This document shows, piece by piece, positions 1 to 9,600 of a stretch of 27,129 nucleotides of DNA. Location: NCBI GenBank assembly GCA_019412865.1, contig DXOJ01000826.1, forward strand, positions 1 to 27,129. The letters are read 5' to 3'. The stretch is from Bacteroides sp. GTDB lineage: Bacteria; Bacteroidota; Bacteroidia; Bacteroidales; Bacteroidaceae. Numbering within the stretch: position 1 is the first letter of the stretch; every line of letters starts with the position of its first letter. The notes under the pieces are model-generated. The model saw only the letters and a program-made list of their open reading frames with translations, was not told where the DNA came from and ran no database searches. The position numbers and the translations under genes are program-made.

Positions 1-51
1 CAGCATTTGAAAGACCAGCACGATGGTAATTTAGCTACAGCTTTCAATTAA
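1..51 (+). CDS. C-terminal end of an RND efflux periplasmic adaptor (AcrA/MexA-like), partial
   Basis: Reading frame 1 is open from the window edge and ends in TAA at 49-51. It leaves 16 codons (QHLKDQHDGNLATAFN). The fragment is too short to identify by sequence. It ends 16 bases before the start of an RND pump gene, which is where the membrane-fusion adaptor normally sits in adaptor-pump-outer membrane factor operons. The assignment is therefore from context only. Confidence 0.6.
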   Translation, partial: QHLKDQHDGNLATAFN

Positions 52-67
52 TAATTTAGATAATCGT

Positions 68-3000
68 ATGAAGTTAGATAAATTTATTAATCGTCCGGTA
101 CTATCAACGGTTATTTCTATTTTGATAGTCATTCTGGGTGCTATCGGACTGGCAACACTGCCAATCACCCAGTATCCGGACATTGCGCCTCCTACCGTAT
201 CGGTAAGGGCCACTTATACGGGTGCCAGCGCGTCGACCGTATTGAATTCCGTGATTGCCCCGCTAGAGGAACAAATCAATGGTGTGGAAAATATGATGTA
301 TATGACCTCCAACGCATCCAACACCGGTGCAGGTGATATATCCATCTATTTTAAACAGGGAACAGACCCAGATATGGCTGCCGTTAACGTGCAGAACCGT
401 GTTTCTATGGCACAGGGATTACTGCCTGCCGAAGTAACCAAAGTCGGTGTGACAACTCAGAAACGCCAGACTTCCATGCTAGTGGTGTTCTCTCTTTACG
501 ACGAAAGTGATACATATACAGAATCATTTATCGAAAACTATGCTAAGATCAACCTGATTCCGCAAGTTCAGCGTGTACCGGGTGTGGGTGATGCCTCTGT
601 GATGGGACAGGACTACTCTATGCGTATCTGGCTACGTCCGGACGTAATGGCGCAATACAAGCTGGTTCCGGGCGACGTATCCGCAGCCTTGGCAGAACAG
701 AACGTGGAAGCTGCTCCGGGACAATTCGGTGAACGCAGCAACCAGACTTTCCAATATACCATCCGCTACAAAGGACGTCTGCAACAACCGGAGGAATTCG
801 AAAATATCGTCATCAAATCTTTGCCCGACGGTGAAGTGCTTCGCCTGAACGATATTGCAGAAATCCAACTGGACCGTTTGGGATACAACTTTACCAACCG
901 TGTAAACGGACATAAGGCTGTAACCTGTATCGTTTATCAGATGGCAGGAACAAATGCGACACAAACCATCAGCGACATTCAGGTGTTGCTGGATGAAGCG
1001 TCCAAATCACTGCCTGCCGGTTTGAAGATAAACGTATCCATGAATGCCAACGACTTCTTGTTCGCTTCTATCCATGAGGTATTGAAAACATTGATCGAGG
1101 CATTTATTCTGGTATTTATCGTAGTATATATCTTCCTGCAGGACTTACGTTCTACATTGATTCCGACCATTGCCATCCCGGTAGCTCTTATCGGTACATT
1201 CTTTATCCTGTCCTTAGTAGGATTCAGTTTGAACTTGTTGACGTTATGTGCGCTCGTGCTTGCTATCGCGATTGTGGTCGACGATGCGATTGTGGTCGTC
1301 GAGGGTGTGCATGCCAAGCTTGACCAAGGTTATACATCTGCCCGTCTGGCTTCTATCGATGCCATGAATGAATTGGGTGGTGCTATCGTATCTATTACGT
1401 TGGTCATGATGGCTGTATTCGTTCCGGTAAGTTTCATGGGAGGTACAGCAGGAACATTCTATCGTCAGTTCGGTATGACTATGGCTATCGCTATCGGTCT
1501 GTCCGCATTGAACGCATTGACTTTGAGTCCGGCTTTGTGCGCCGTTCTTCTGAAACCTCACAAAAAAGAAGATGGAACAACGGAAGACTCCACATTGAAA
1601 GAACGTATGAAAGTAGCCTATACGGCAGCCCATACAACTATGATCAACAGATATACCGAAGCTATCGGGAAGATGTTGCATCCGGGAATTACACTTACTT
1701 TCACGCTTATTGCCATTCTCGGCATGATCTTTGGTTTGTTCAGTATCAATCCGATAGTTACTGCTATTTTCGTAGTGCTTAGTATTCTGGCACTGATTGG
1801 AATGAGTACGAAGAAGTTTAAAAACAGATTCAACGATACATACGAATCAATCCTGAAACGTTATAAGAAACGAGTACTGTTCTTTATCCAGAAGAAATGG
1901 TTGTCTATGGGATTAGTTGTCGCTTCCATTGCGATACTTGTATTCTTCATGAACACCACCCCGACAGGTATGGTACCTAATGAAGATACCGGAACACTGA
2001 TGGGAGCAGTAACATTACCTCCGGGTACTTCTCAAGACCGTTCCGAAGAGATTTTGGCACGTGTAGACAGTCTGATCGCTTCCGATCCTGCGGTATTGTC
2101 ACGTACAATGATTTCCGGATTCAGCTTTATCGGTGGTCAGGGACCTTCCTATGGTTCTTTCATTATCAAACTGAAAGACTGGGACGAACGTTCCATGATA
2201 CAGAATTCAGACGTTGTGGTCGGCTCCTTATATATGCGTGCACAGAAGATTATCAAAGAAGCACAAGTATTGTTCTTCGCTCCTCCTATGATCCCGGGTT
2301 ACTCGGCATCTACGGATATTGAAGTGAATATGCAGGATAAGACCGGTGGTGATCTGAACAAATTCTTCGATGTGGTTAATGATTATACGGCAGCATTGGA
2401 AGCACGTCCGGAAATTAATTCAGCAAAGACTTCCTTCAACCCGAATTTCCCGCAATACATGATTGACATTGATGCGGCAGCTTGTAAAAAAGCTGGCATC
2501 AGCCCGAGCGATATCCTCACTACTATGCAAGGATATTACGGAGGTTTGTACGCATCCAACTTCAATCGTTTCGGTAAGATGTATCGTGTTATGATTCAGT
2601 CAGATCCGTTATCACGCAAAAACCTGGAATCTTTAAAAAATATCAAGGTGCGTAATAGTGCAGGCGAGATGGCCCCGATTGCCCAGTTCATTTCTGTGGA
2701 GAAAGTATATGGTCCGGATATTATTAGTCGTTTCAACCTTTATACCTCTATGAAAGTAATGGTAGCTCCGGCAAGTGGTTATACATCCGGTCAGGCATTG
2801 ACGGCTCTTGCCGAAGTTGCTCAAGAAAACCTGCCTACCGGTTATACGTATGAACTAGGAGGTATGGCGCGTGAAGAGGCTCAAAGTAGCGGAAGTGCTA
2901 CCGGACTGATTTTTGTACTCTGTTTTGTATTCGTTTACTTATTGTTGAGTGCACAGTACGAAAGTTACATTCTTCCATTGGCCGTATTATTATCCATTCC

Positions 3001-3499
3001 GTTCGGTCTGTTAGGCAGTTTCCTGTTTGTGAATGGTGTAAGTGCTATCGGTAATATTTCGGCATTGAAGATGATTCTGGGTACGATGTCAAACAATATC
3101 TATATGCAGATCGCGTTAATCATGTTGATGGGTCTGTTGGCGAAGAATGCCATCTTGATCGTAGAGTTCGCCCTAGATCGTCGCAAGATGGGTATGAGTA
3201 TCACTTGGGCAGCTGTATTGGGTGCCGGTGCTCGTCTCCGCCCGATTCTGATGACATCATTGGCGATGGTAGTCGGTTTGCTTCCGTTGATGTTTGCCTT
3301 CGGTGTAGGTGCCCACGGTAACCGTACACTAGGTACTGCCTCTATCGGTGGTATGTTAATCGGTATGATTTGCCAAATTTTCATCGTTCCTGCCTTGTTT
3401 GTTATCTTCCAGTATCTGCAAGAGAAAGTTAAACCGATGGAATGGGAAGATATTGACAATGCAGATGCCGTAACAGAGATTGAACAATACGCTAAATAA
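68..3499 (+). CDS. RND (HAE1/AcrB-type) multidrug efflux permease with extra membrane helix pair
   Basis: This is an inner-membrane proton/drug antiporter of the AcrB/MexB family, the energised part of a tripartite efflux pump. The N-terminus (FINRPVLSTVISILIVILG) is the typical first helix. The proton-relay aspartates of TM4 are visible as D405-D406 in VVDDAIVVVEG, and the TM10 lysine as K1026 in GLLAKNAIL. At 1143 aa it is about 100 aa longer than AcrB (1049 aa). The excess lies between TM6 and TM7, at about residues 512-600, where two additional hydrophobic stretches (about 541-560 and 561-580) occur. ATG at 68 follows the adaptor stop by 16 bases, and the stop codon overlaps the next start (TAATG). 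Substrate cannot be told from sequence. Confidence 0.96.
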   Translation: MKLDKFINRPVLSTVISILIVILGAIGLATLPITQYPDIAPPTVSVRATYTGASASTVLNSVIAPLEEQINGVENMMYMTSNASNTGAGDISIYFKQGTDPDMAAVNVQNRVSMAQGLLPAEVTKVGVTTQKRQTSMLVVFSLYDESDTYTESFIENYAKINLIPQVQRVPGVGDASVMGQDYSMRIWLRPDVMAQYKLVPGDVSAALAEQNVEAAPGQFGERSNQTFQYTIRYKGRLQQPEEFENIVIKSLPDGEVLRLNDIAEIQLDRLGYNFTNRVNGHKAVTCIVYQMAGTNATQTISDIQVLLDEASKSLPAGLKINVSMNANDFLFASIHEVLKTLIEAFILVFIVVYIFLQDLRSTLIPTIAIPVALIGTFFILSLVGFSLNLLTLCALVLAIAIVVDDAIVVVEGVHAKLDQGYTSARLASIDAMNELGGAIVSITLVMMAVFVPVSFMGGTAGTFYRQFGMTMAIAIGLSALNALTLSPALCAVLLKPHKKEDGTTEDSTLKERMKVAYTAAHTTMINRYTEAIGKMLHPGITLTFTLIAILGMIFGLFSINPIVTAIFVVLSILALIGMSTKKFKNRFNDTYESILKRYKKRVLFFIQKKWLSMGLVVASIAILVFFMNTTPTGMVPNEDTGTLMGAVTLPPGTSQDRSEEILARVDSLIASDPAVLSRTMISGFSFIGGQGPSYGSFIIKLKDWDERSMIQNSDVVVGSLYMRAQKIIKEAQVLFFAPPMIPGYSASTDIEVNMQDKTGGDLNKFFDVVNDYTAALEARPEINSAKTSFNPNFPQYMIDIDAAACKKAGISPSDILTTMQGYYGGLYASNFNRFGKMYRVMIQSDPLSRKNLESLKNIKVRNSAGEMAPIAQFISVEKVYGPDIISRFNLYTSMKVMVAPASGYTSGQALTALAEVAQENLPTGYTYELGGMAREEAQSSGSATGLIFVLCFVFVYLLLSAQYESYILPLAVLLSIPFGLLGSFLFVNGVSAIGNISALKMILGTMSNNIYMQIALIMLMGLLAKNAILIVEFALDRRKMGMSITWAAVLGAGARLRPILMTSLAMVVGLLPLMFAFGVGAHGNRTLGTASIGGMLIGMICQIFIVPALFVIFQYLQEKVKPMEWEDIDNADAVTEIEQYAK

Positions 3500-4902
3500 T
3501 GAAATTCGATATGAAGAAACAGATTCTATATATGTTGTGCGCAACTGCTCTCTTGAGCAGCTGCCACATCTATAAGTCGTATGACAGACCCGAAGATATC
3601 ACTACTTCCGGCCTGTATCGCGATCCGGTAGCGGATAATGATACACTGGCTTCGGATACAGCTAACTTCGGAAATCTGCCGTGGAGAGAAGTCTTCACCG
3701 ACCCGCAACTCCAGTCACTCATCGAAGCAGGACTGAAACAAAATACGGACCTCTTGTCTGCTGCACAGAATGTGAAAGCGGCAGAAGCATCCCTGATGTC
3801 GGCACGTTTGGCTTATGCTCCGTCACTGGGATTGTCTCCGCAAGGAACGATTAGCAGCTTCGACAAGAACGCAGCTACAAAAACTTATTCATTACCTGTC
3901 ACAGCTAGTTGGCAAATTGATTTGTTTGGTCAGCTACTGAATGCTAAACGGAGTGCCCAGGTTACTCTGAAGCAAACTAAGGCTTACCGCCAGGCAGTAC
4001 AGACACAGGTTATCTCTAACGTCGCCAATATGTATTATACATTAATGATGTTGGACCGCCAGTTGGAAATAACCAAGGCTACAGCAGAAATTCTGAAAAA
4101 GAATGCAGAAACGATGGAAGCCATGAAAGATGCGGCCATGTATAGCATCAATTCAGCTGGTGTAGAACAAAGTAAAGCCGCTTACGCACAGGTACTTGCC
4201 AGTATTCCTGATATCGAGCAGAGTATCCGCGAAACGGAAAATGCACTGTCTACTCTTTTGGGAGAGGCTCCCCATGCCATCAAGCGTGGTGAATTGGAAG
4301 CACAAGTACTTCCAACCGAACTTTCCGCCGGTGTGCCTATTCAGCTATTATCCAATCGTCCGGACGTAAAAGCAGCCGAAATGTCATTGGCTAGTTGCTA
4401 TTATAATACCAACTCGGCTCGTGCCGCTTTCTATCCGCAAATCACACTTAGCGGTTCAGCAGGATGGACAAATAATTCAGGAGCCGGAATCGTTAATCCC
4501 GGCAAATTGTTGGCCTCTGTTGTCGGTTCACTGACACAGCCATTGTTCTACCGCGGACAGAACATTGCTCGCCTGAAAGCTGCTAAAGCGCAGGAAGAAC
4601 AAGCGAAATTATCTTTCCAACAAGCCTTATTGAATGCTGGTAGTGAGGTTAGCAATGCGCTAAGTTTATACCAAAAGACCAGTGAAAAGGTAGAATCTCG
4701 CCAAATGCAGGTAGAATCTGCTAAAAAAGCTTCGGAAGATACAAAAGAATTGTTTAACTTAGGGACCTCAACCTACCTGGAAGTATTGTCTGCACAACAG
4801 TCTTACCTGAGCGCACAAATCTCTCAGGTTTCTGATTGCTTTGATCGAATGCAGGCAGTAGTAAGCCTTTACCAGGCACTGGGTGGTGGAAGAGAAGAAT
4901 AA
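3499..4902 (+). CDS. TolC/OprM-type outer membrane efflux lipoprotein
   Basis: Outer membrane channel of the efflux system, of the NodT/OprM family of about 460-480 aa (here 467). The N-terminus carries a lipoprotein signal with lipobox LLSSC, so the acylated residue is C22. The body contains the two repeated outer membrane factor halves: LPWREVFTDPQLQSLIEAGL and long alanine/glutamine-rich helices in the first, and LLSNRPDVKAAEMSL, FYPQITLSGSAGW and QPLFYRGQNIARLKAAKAQ in the second. ATG at 3499 overlaps the pump stop by one base, indicating translational coupling. An alternative ATG at 3511 (M5) would also leave a good signal peptide. No acidic residues follow the lipid cysteine, as expected for a protein facing the periplasm rather than a surface-exposed lipoprotein. 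Confidence 0.95.
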   Translation: MKFDMKKQILYMLCATALLSSCHIYKSYDRPEDITTSGLYRDPVADNDTLASDTANFGNLPWREVFTDPQLQSLIEAGLKQNTDLLSAAQNVKAAEASLMSARLAYAPSLGLSPQGTISSFDKNAATKTYSLPVTASWQIDLFGQLLNAKRSAQVTLKQTKAYRQAVQTQVISNVANMYYTLMMLDRQLEITKATAEILKKNAETMEAMKDAAMYSINSAGVEQSKAAYAQVLASIPDIEQSIRETENALSTLLGEAPHAIKRGELEAQVLPTELSAGVPIQLLSNRPDVKAAEMSLASCYYNTNSARAAFYPQITLSGSAGWTNNSGAGIVNPGKLLASVVGSLTQPLFYRGQNIARLKAAKAQEEQAKLSFQQALLNAGSEVSNALSLYQKTSEKVESRQMQVESAKKASEDTKELFNLGTSTYLEVLSAQQSYLSAQISQVSDCFDRMQAVVSLYQALGGGREE

Positions 4903-4920
4903 CTTTAAACATATACTATT

Positions 4921-5691
4921 ATGATTAGTCCGTTAGCTTACGTAGATCCCGAAGCAAAGCTAGGCAAGAATGTAACTGTTCTGCCTTTTGCCTACATCGA
5001 AAAGAATGTAGAGATCGGAGATGACTGCGTCATCATGTCTTACGCTAGTATCCTGCAAGGTACTAAAATGGGAAAAGGAAACAAGGTACATCAGAATGCT
5101 GTCCTCGGAGCGGAACCACAAGATTTCCACTATACTGGAGAAGAAAGCAGCCTGATTATCGGAGATAATAACGATATTCGTGAGAATGTAGTAATCAGCC
5201 GCGCTACATTTGCCGGCAATGCTACCAAAATCGGAAACGGAAACTACCTGATGGATAAAGTACATCTTTGCCATGACGTACAAATCAACAATAACTGTGT
5301 GGTAGGTATCGGCACCACTATTGCAGGAGAATGTACGTTGGATGATTGCGCTATCCTAAGTGGAAATGTCACCTTGCACCAGTATTGCCATATAGGTAGC
5401 TGGACACTGATACAGAGTGGATGCCGTATATCTAAAGATGTACCTCCATACGTTATCATGTCAGGAAATCCGGTAGCATATCACGGTGTAAACGCCGTAG
5501 TTCTTTCTCAACATCACAACACATCGGAAAGAATCCTTCGTCACATCGCTAATGCATACCGTTTGATTTATCAGGGTAATTTCAGCGTTCAGGATGCCGT
5601 ACAGAAGATTATCGACCAGGTTCCTATGAGTGAAGAAATCGAGAATATTGTAAATTTCGTGAAGAACTCGGAAAGAGGGATTGTGAAATAA
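4921..5691 (+). CDS. lpxA: Acyl-[ACP]--UDP-N-acetylglucosamine O-acyltransferase (LpxA family)
   Basis: LpxA transfers a 3-hydroxyacyl chain from acyl carrier protein to the 3-OH of UDP-GlcNAc, the first step of lipid A synthesis, in the cytosol. The 256-aa length is close to E. coli LpxA (262). Left-handed beta-helix hexapeptide repeats run from about residue 7 to 185, followed by the helical C-terminal domain (ANAYRLIYQGN). Aligned by eye to E. coli, the catalytic His125 is H118 (KVHLCHD), His160 is H153 (HQYC), and the chain-length 'ruler' residue Gly173 is S166. The gene lies 18 bases behind the efflux channel gene and ends in a strong terminator, so it is probably the last gene of that operon. 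Bacteroides usually carry another lpxA beside lpxC/fabZ, so this may be a paralogue. Confidence 0.93.
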   Translation: MISPLAYVDPEAKLGKNVTVLPFAYIEKNVEIGDDCVIMSYASILQGTKMGKGNKVHQNAVLGAEPQDFHYTGEESSLIIGDNNDIRENVVISRATFAGNATKIGNGNYLMDKVHLCHDVQINNNCVVGIGTTIAGECTLDDCAILSGNVTLHQYCHIGSWTLIQSGCRISKDVPPYVIMSGNPVAYHGVNAVVLSQHHNTSERILRHIANAYRLIYQGNFSVQDAVQKIIDQVPMSEEIENIVNFVKNSERGIVK

Positions 5692-5700
5692 ACAATATAA

Positions 5701-5759
5701 CATCTATAAAAAGAAAGGGTGATGCTCAAAAAAAGCGTCACCCTTCTTTTTTATAGATG
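5701..5759. terminator. Strong bidirectional hairpin terminator
   Basis: A 25-base left arm (5701-5725) pairs with a 25-base right arm (5735-5759), 22 of 25 positions matching. The GC-rich core is AAAGGGTGA/TCACCCTT, with an A-rich 9-base loop. The right arm supplies a U tract (CTTCTTTTTT) on the + strand, and the left arm gives one on the - strand. It begins 9 bases after the lpxA stop and can also stop transcription of the minus-strand gene ending at 5853. Confidence 0.9.
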
Positions 5760-5852
5760 GATGACGCAATAGATAATATTTTTACAAATGGAGGATACTT
5801 CAGTGATTCAGCAACACTAGTGATTCATCTTCAAATCCAGAAATTCAATTCA

Positions 5853-6494
5853 TCATTCAAATTCCAAAGTACCGAAAAAATCGGGGCGATGGAAATCCGG
5901 TTGGTCAATCTCTATCGGATTCCATGAAAGAAAATGAGGAGTCTGCAACTCATCACCACACTTATAGAAATTAGCTTTTATCTCCTTTCCATCGAGTGAT
6001 TCAATCTGATGCTTAAAGAATACAGCATACGGAATGATGAGAGCAACTTCCCAGTCTGTCTCCTCGACACGTTCTGCAAAAGGCTGATTACCCAGACTAG
6101 ACCAACGTTGTACGAGAGCAGTCACTTCTTTCGGTGCATGTTCCCGGTTGTTACGAACTGGGCCGGCACCTATCAGGATAGTTCCGATGCAATTACATTC
6201 TATATTATAATAGATCCCGTCGCCTGCAGGTATAGAAAAGAATTCCACACAAGAGTCAGTCCATACAGAACCGTTATCTTCTCCATACTTGGCACGTACA
6301 CTCTCCTCTTTCACTTTAAAATGTAGCAAGATTGAGTTCTGCGTGTGAGCAATTCGAAAATTCACTTTAGGTTTGTAAGGATATTCAGCCCAATTGACAC
6401 ACTGGATCGGCTGAAAATCTATTTTTTCTTCATCGAATAGTTTAGGAAGCGAACAAGCCTCCACGTTAGCCGCACTAATTTTCTTTACTTTCAT
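5853..6494 (-). CDS. CBM9-like carbohydrate-binding protein, no signal peptide
   Basis: A 213-aa protein of the 'carbohydrate-binding family 9-like' type, a beta-sandwich common in Bacteroides. Visible marks are NFRIAHTQNSILLHFKVKEE, the SVWTDSCVEFFS block, YYNIECNCIGT, and the C-terminal SWNPIEIDQPDFHRPDFFGTLEF. I chose ATG at 6494 (MKVKKIS). A longer reading from a TTG at 6518 would start right at the putative -7 box (6523-6516) and lacks support. There is no hydrophobic N-terminal segment, so the protein is predicted to stay in the cytosol, which is odd for a glycan-binding fold. It is divergent from the HTCS regulator. The ligand is unknown. Confidence 0.8.
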   Translation of the reverse strand: MKVKKISAANVEACSLPKLFDEEKIDFQPIQCVNWAEYPYKPKVNFRIAHTQNSILLHFKVKEESVRAKYGEDNGSVWTDSCVEFFSIPAGDGIYYNIECNCIGTILIGAGPVRNNREHAPKEVTALVQRWSSLGNQPFAERVEETDWEVALIIPYAVFFKHQIESLDGKEIKANFYKCGDELQTPHFLSWNPIEIDQPDFHRPDFFGTLEFE

Positions 6495-6515
6495 ATATCT
6501 TTCGTTTGAATGATA

Positions 6516-6523
6516 CAAATATA
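6516..6523 (-). promoter_or_regulatory. -7 box of the CBM9-like gene promoter
   Basis: The minus strand reads TATATTTG here, matching the Bacteroides sigma-ABfr -7 consensus TAnnTTTG, with its end 21 bases upstream of the chosen ATG at 6494. No clear -33 TTTG partner is seen. Confidence 0.55.
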
Positions 6524-6567
6524 GTTACTTTCTTCTAATAAGGTTCACTGAAATCGAATAAAAACAA

Positions 6568-6575
6568 TATATTTG
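6568..6575 (+). promoter_or_regulatory. -7 box of the HTCS gene promoter
   Basis: TATATTTG matches TAnnTTTG and ends 31 bases before the GTG start at 6607. It is the same octamer as in the divergent promoter at 6523-6516. The two promoters lie back to back in a 112-base intergenic space. Confidence 0.55.
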
Positions 6576-6606
6576 CATAGATGTAAACACCTTAAAAAAT
6601 AAATTA

Positions 6607-9600
6607 GTGAGAAAAGTAATTCTTTTATTTCTGCTATTTTTAAGCGTAGCTGGAGTCCGCACACAAGGTCAAAACATCACTTTTAGCCACTTGACCACGG
6701 ACGACGGACTCTCCCAATTTTCTGTCAATAGCCTTTATATTGATGAACGGGGGATTATATGGATTGGCACGCGTGAAGGACTGAACCGGTATAACGGTAA
6801 CGATATCAAAAGTTTCAAACTTAATAAAAACGATCCGAACAGTTTGTTCAGCAATACAGTGCTGCGTATCACCGGAAACAAAAACGGGAAGGTATACCTG
6901 CTCTGTACGGACGGGGTAGCAGAGTTCGATCTGACCACACAAAGATTCAAAACGTTGCTGCAAGGCAATGTGGATGCTATTTATTTCAACGAGAAATTAT
7001 ATATCGGGAAAAGAGAAGAAGTGTTTGTATATAATGAAAGTACCGGAAACTTCGATCTCTACTATCATCTTGCCGGAAAAGATATCACCCTCTCCTGTCT
7101 CCACCTGGACGAAAAGAAAAATCTGTGGATGGGAACTACCAGTAACGGACTTTACTGTTTATCGGGAGACAAAAAGATTTCCCAACCTGTCACAAGAGGT
7201 AATATCGCGAGTATTTACGAAGATTCGTCTAAAGAATTATGGATCTGTACCTGGGAAGAAGGACTCTACCGGATAAAAACAGATAGTACCATTGAGAACT
7301 TCCGTCATGATCCTAAAAATCCAAACAGTATTTGCACCGACTTCGTAAGGAGTTGCTGTGAAGATAATGCAGGAAATCTGTGGATAGGAACCTTTCACGG
7401 GTTAAATCGCTATGAAAAGAGTACAGGTAAATTCCAACTTTACACTGCCAACGCGAACAAACCCGACGGACTTACCCACTCCTCCATCTGGTGCATCGTC
7501 AAAGATGAACAAGGAACAATTTGGCTGGGTACTTATTTCGGAGGTGTCAACTATTTCAATCCGGAATATGAAATCTATACCCGCTACAAGACGGGAGATA
7601 CAGAAAAAGAAGGTTTAAGTAGCCCGATTGTTGGCAGAATGACTGAAGATAAAGACGGAAACTTATGGATCTGTACTGAAGGCGGTGGCGTGAATGTGTA
7701 CGACCGGAAAAACAACACCTATCGGTGGTATCGCCACGAAGAGGGCAAAAATAGCATTTCCCATAACAATGTCAAAGCAATCTACTACGACCGGACTAAT
7801 GAAATCATGTGGATAGGTACACACTTGGGAGGATTGAACAAACTCGACCTGCGTACCAACCGTTTCACAGTCTACCGGATGAAAGCCGGAGACCCAACCT
7901 CACTACCTTCGGATATCGTCCGAGACATTGTACCTTATAAGGACAAGCTGGTTGTCGCCACACAAAACGGTGTTTGTCTTTTCAATCCGGCAACAGGTGC
8001 TTGCCAACAACTCTTCAAAGAGACGAAAGAAGGAAGAGGTATTGGCATGGTAGCCAGTCTTTGCATTGATAAAGACGGTACATTGTGGATTGCGGCTACC
8101 GGAGAGGGTGTTTATTCTTACCGGTTCGACAGCGGTAAACTTACTAATTATCCACACAATCCCGCTAATCCGAACAGTCTTAGCAACAATAATATCAACA
8201 GTATCATGCAGGACAGTAACGGTAATCTATGGTTCTGCACCTCCGGAAGCGGTCTCGACCGTTACCGTAAGACAAGTGATGACTTTGAAAACTTCGATGT
8301 ACAGACAGATGGTTTATCCAGCGACTGTATCTACGAAGTATGCGAATCGTCCATACAGAAAGGCGACTTATTGTTGATTACCAATCAAGGATTCTCACAG
8401 TTTGACTATCCAAGCAAGAAATTCTATAATTACGGTACGGAAAACGGATTCCCGTTGACTGCCGTCAATGAAAACGCACTATTTGTGACACATGACGGAG
8501 AAGTATTCCTTGGCGGTATTCAGGGAATGATTTCTTTCTGGGAGAAGAAATTACATTTCACTCCCAAATCGTATAATATCATTCTTTCCCGCCTGCTTGT
8601 CAACGGAAAAGAAGTAGTTCCGGGAGATGAAAGCGGCATTCTGGAACAGTCGATCTGTCATACTCCGGAAATCAGTCTGAAAGCGAATCAATCGATGTTT
8701 AGCATCGAATATGCCACTTCCAACTTCATCCCTGCGAACAGAGATGAAATTCTCTATCGCCTGGAGGGTTTCTCGGACGAATGGAACCATACTTACCGGA
8801 AGCAAACGCTGATTACTTATACAAACCTGAATCCGGGTAAATATACCCTTGTCATCAAATCACAGAGGGAAGGAATAAAAGAGGCCAGACTGCTGATTAT
8901 CGTACTCCCTTCATGGTATGAGACATGGTGGGCTTACCTGATTTATACCATTGTCACTATCAGCCTGTTATGGTATCTTATTCAGAACTATAATTCGCGC
9001 ATCAAACTCCGTGAGTCTTTGAAGTACGAAAAGAAGCATATTGAAGACCTCGAAGCATTGAACCAGTCGAAACTCCGTTTCTTCACTAACATCTCACATG
9101 AATTCCGCACACCGTTAACGCTGATTGTGGGACAAGTGGAAACTTTGCTGCAGGTGCAGACATTTACGCCTAACATATATAATAAGGTGTTGGGAATCTA
9201 CAAGAACAGTCTCCAATTACGGGAACTGATTACGGAACTACTTGATTTTCGTAAACAGGAACAGGGTCACATGAAGATCAAAGTTAGCCAGCACAATCTG
9301 GTTAACTTCCTGTATGAGAATTATCTGCTCTTCCTCGAATATGCGAGCAGTAAACAAATCAACTTCAAGTTCAACAAACAGAAGGATGACATTGAAGTAT
9401 GGTATGACCAAAAGCAGATGCAGAAAGTAATAAACAACCTGCTGTCTAATGCAGTGAAGCATACCAAGGCCGAAGATACAATTTCGATTAATGTATCGCA
9501 GGAGAAAGACCATGTCATCATTGAAATAAAAGATACCGGGACAGGTATCGCCGCTGCCGAAATTGATAAGATATTCGACCGTTTCTATCAGACCGAACAT

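Noticed and set aside
1244..1681. Minus-strand 145-aa reading frame inside the RND pump gene
   Set aside because: It is a frame shadow of a well-supported gene, rich in His/Cys/Ser, without start context or recognisable motif. The same holds for other antisense frames inside acrB, HTCS and susC.
5801..5828. Direct repeat AGTGATTCA (two copies) after the lpxA terminator
   Set aside because: Only two short copies in AT-rich intergenic DNA, with no link to a promoter or structure.
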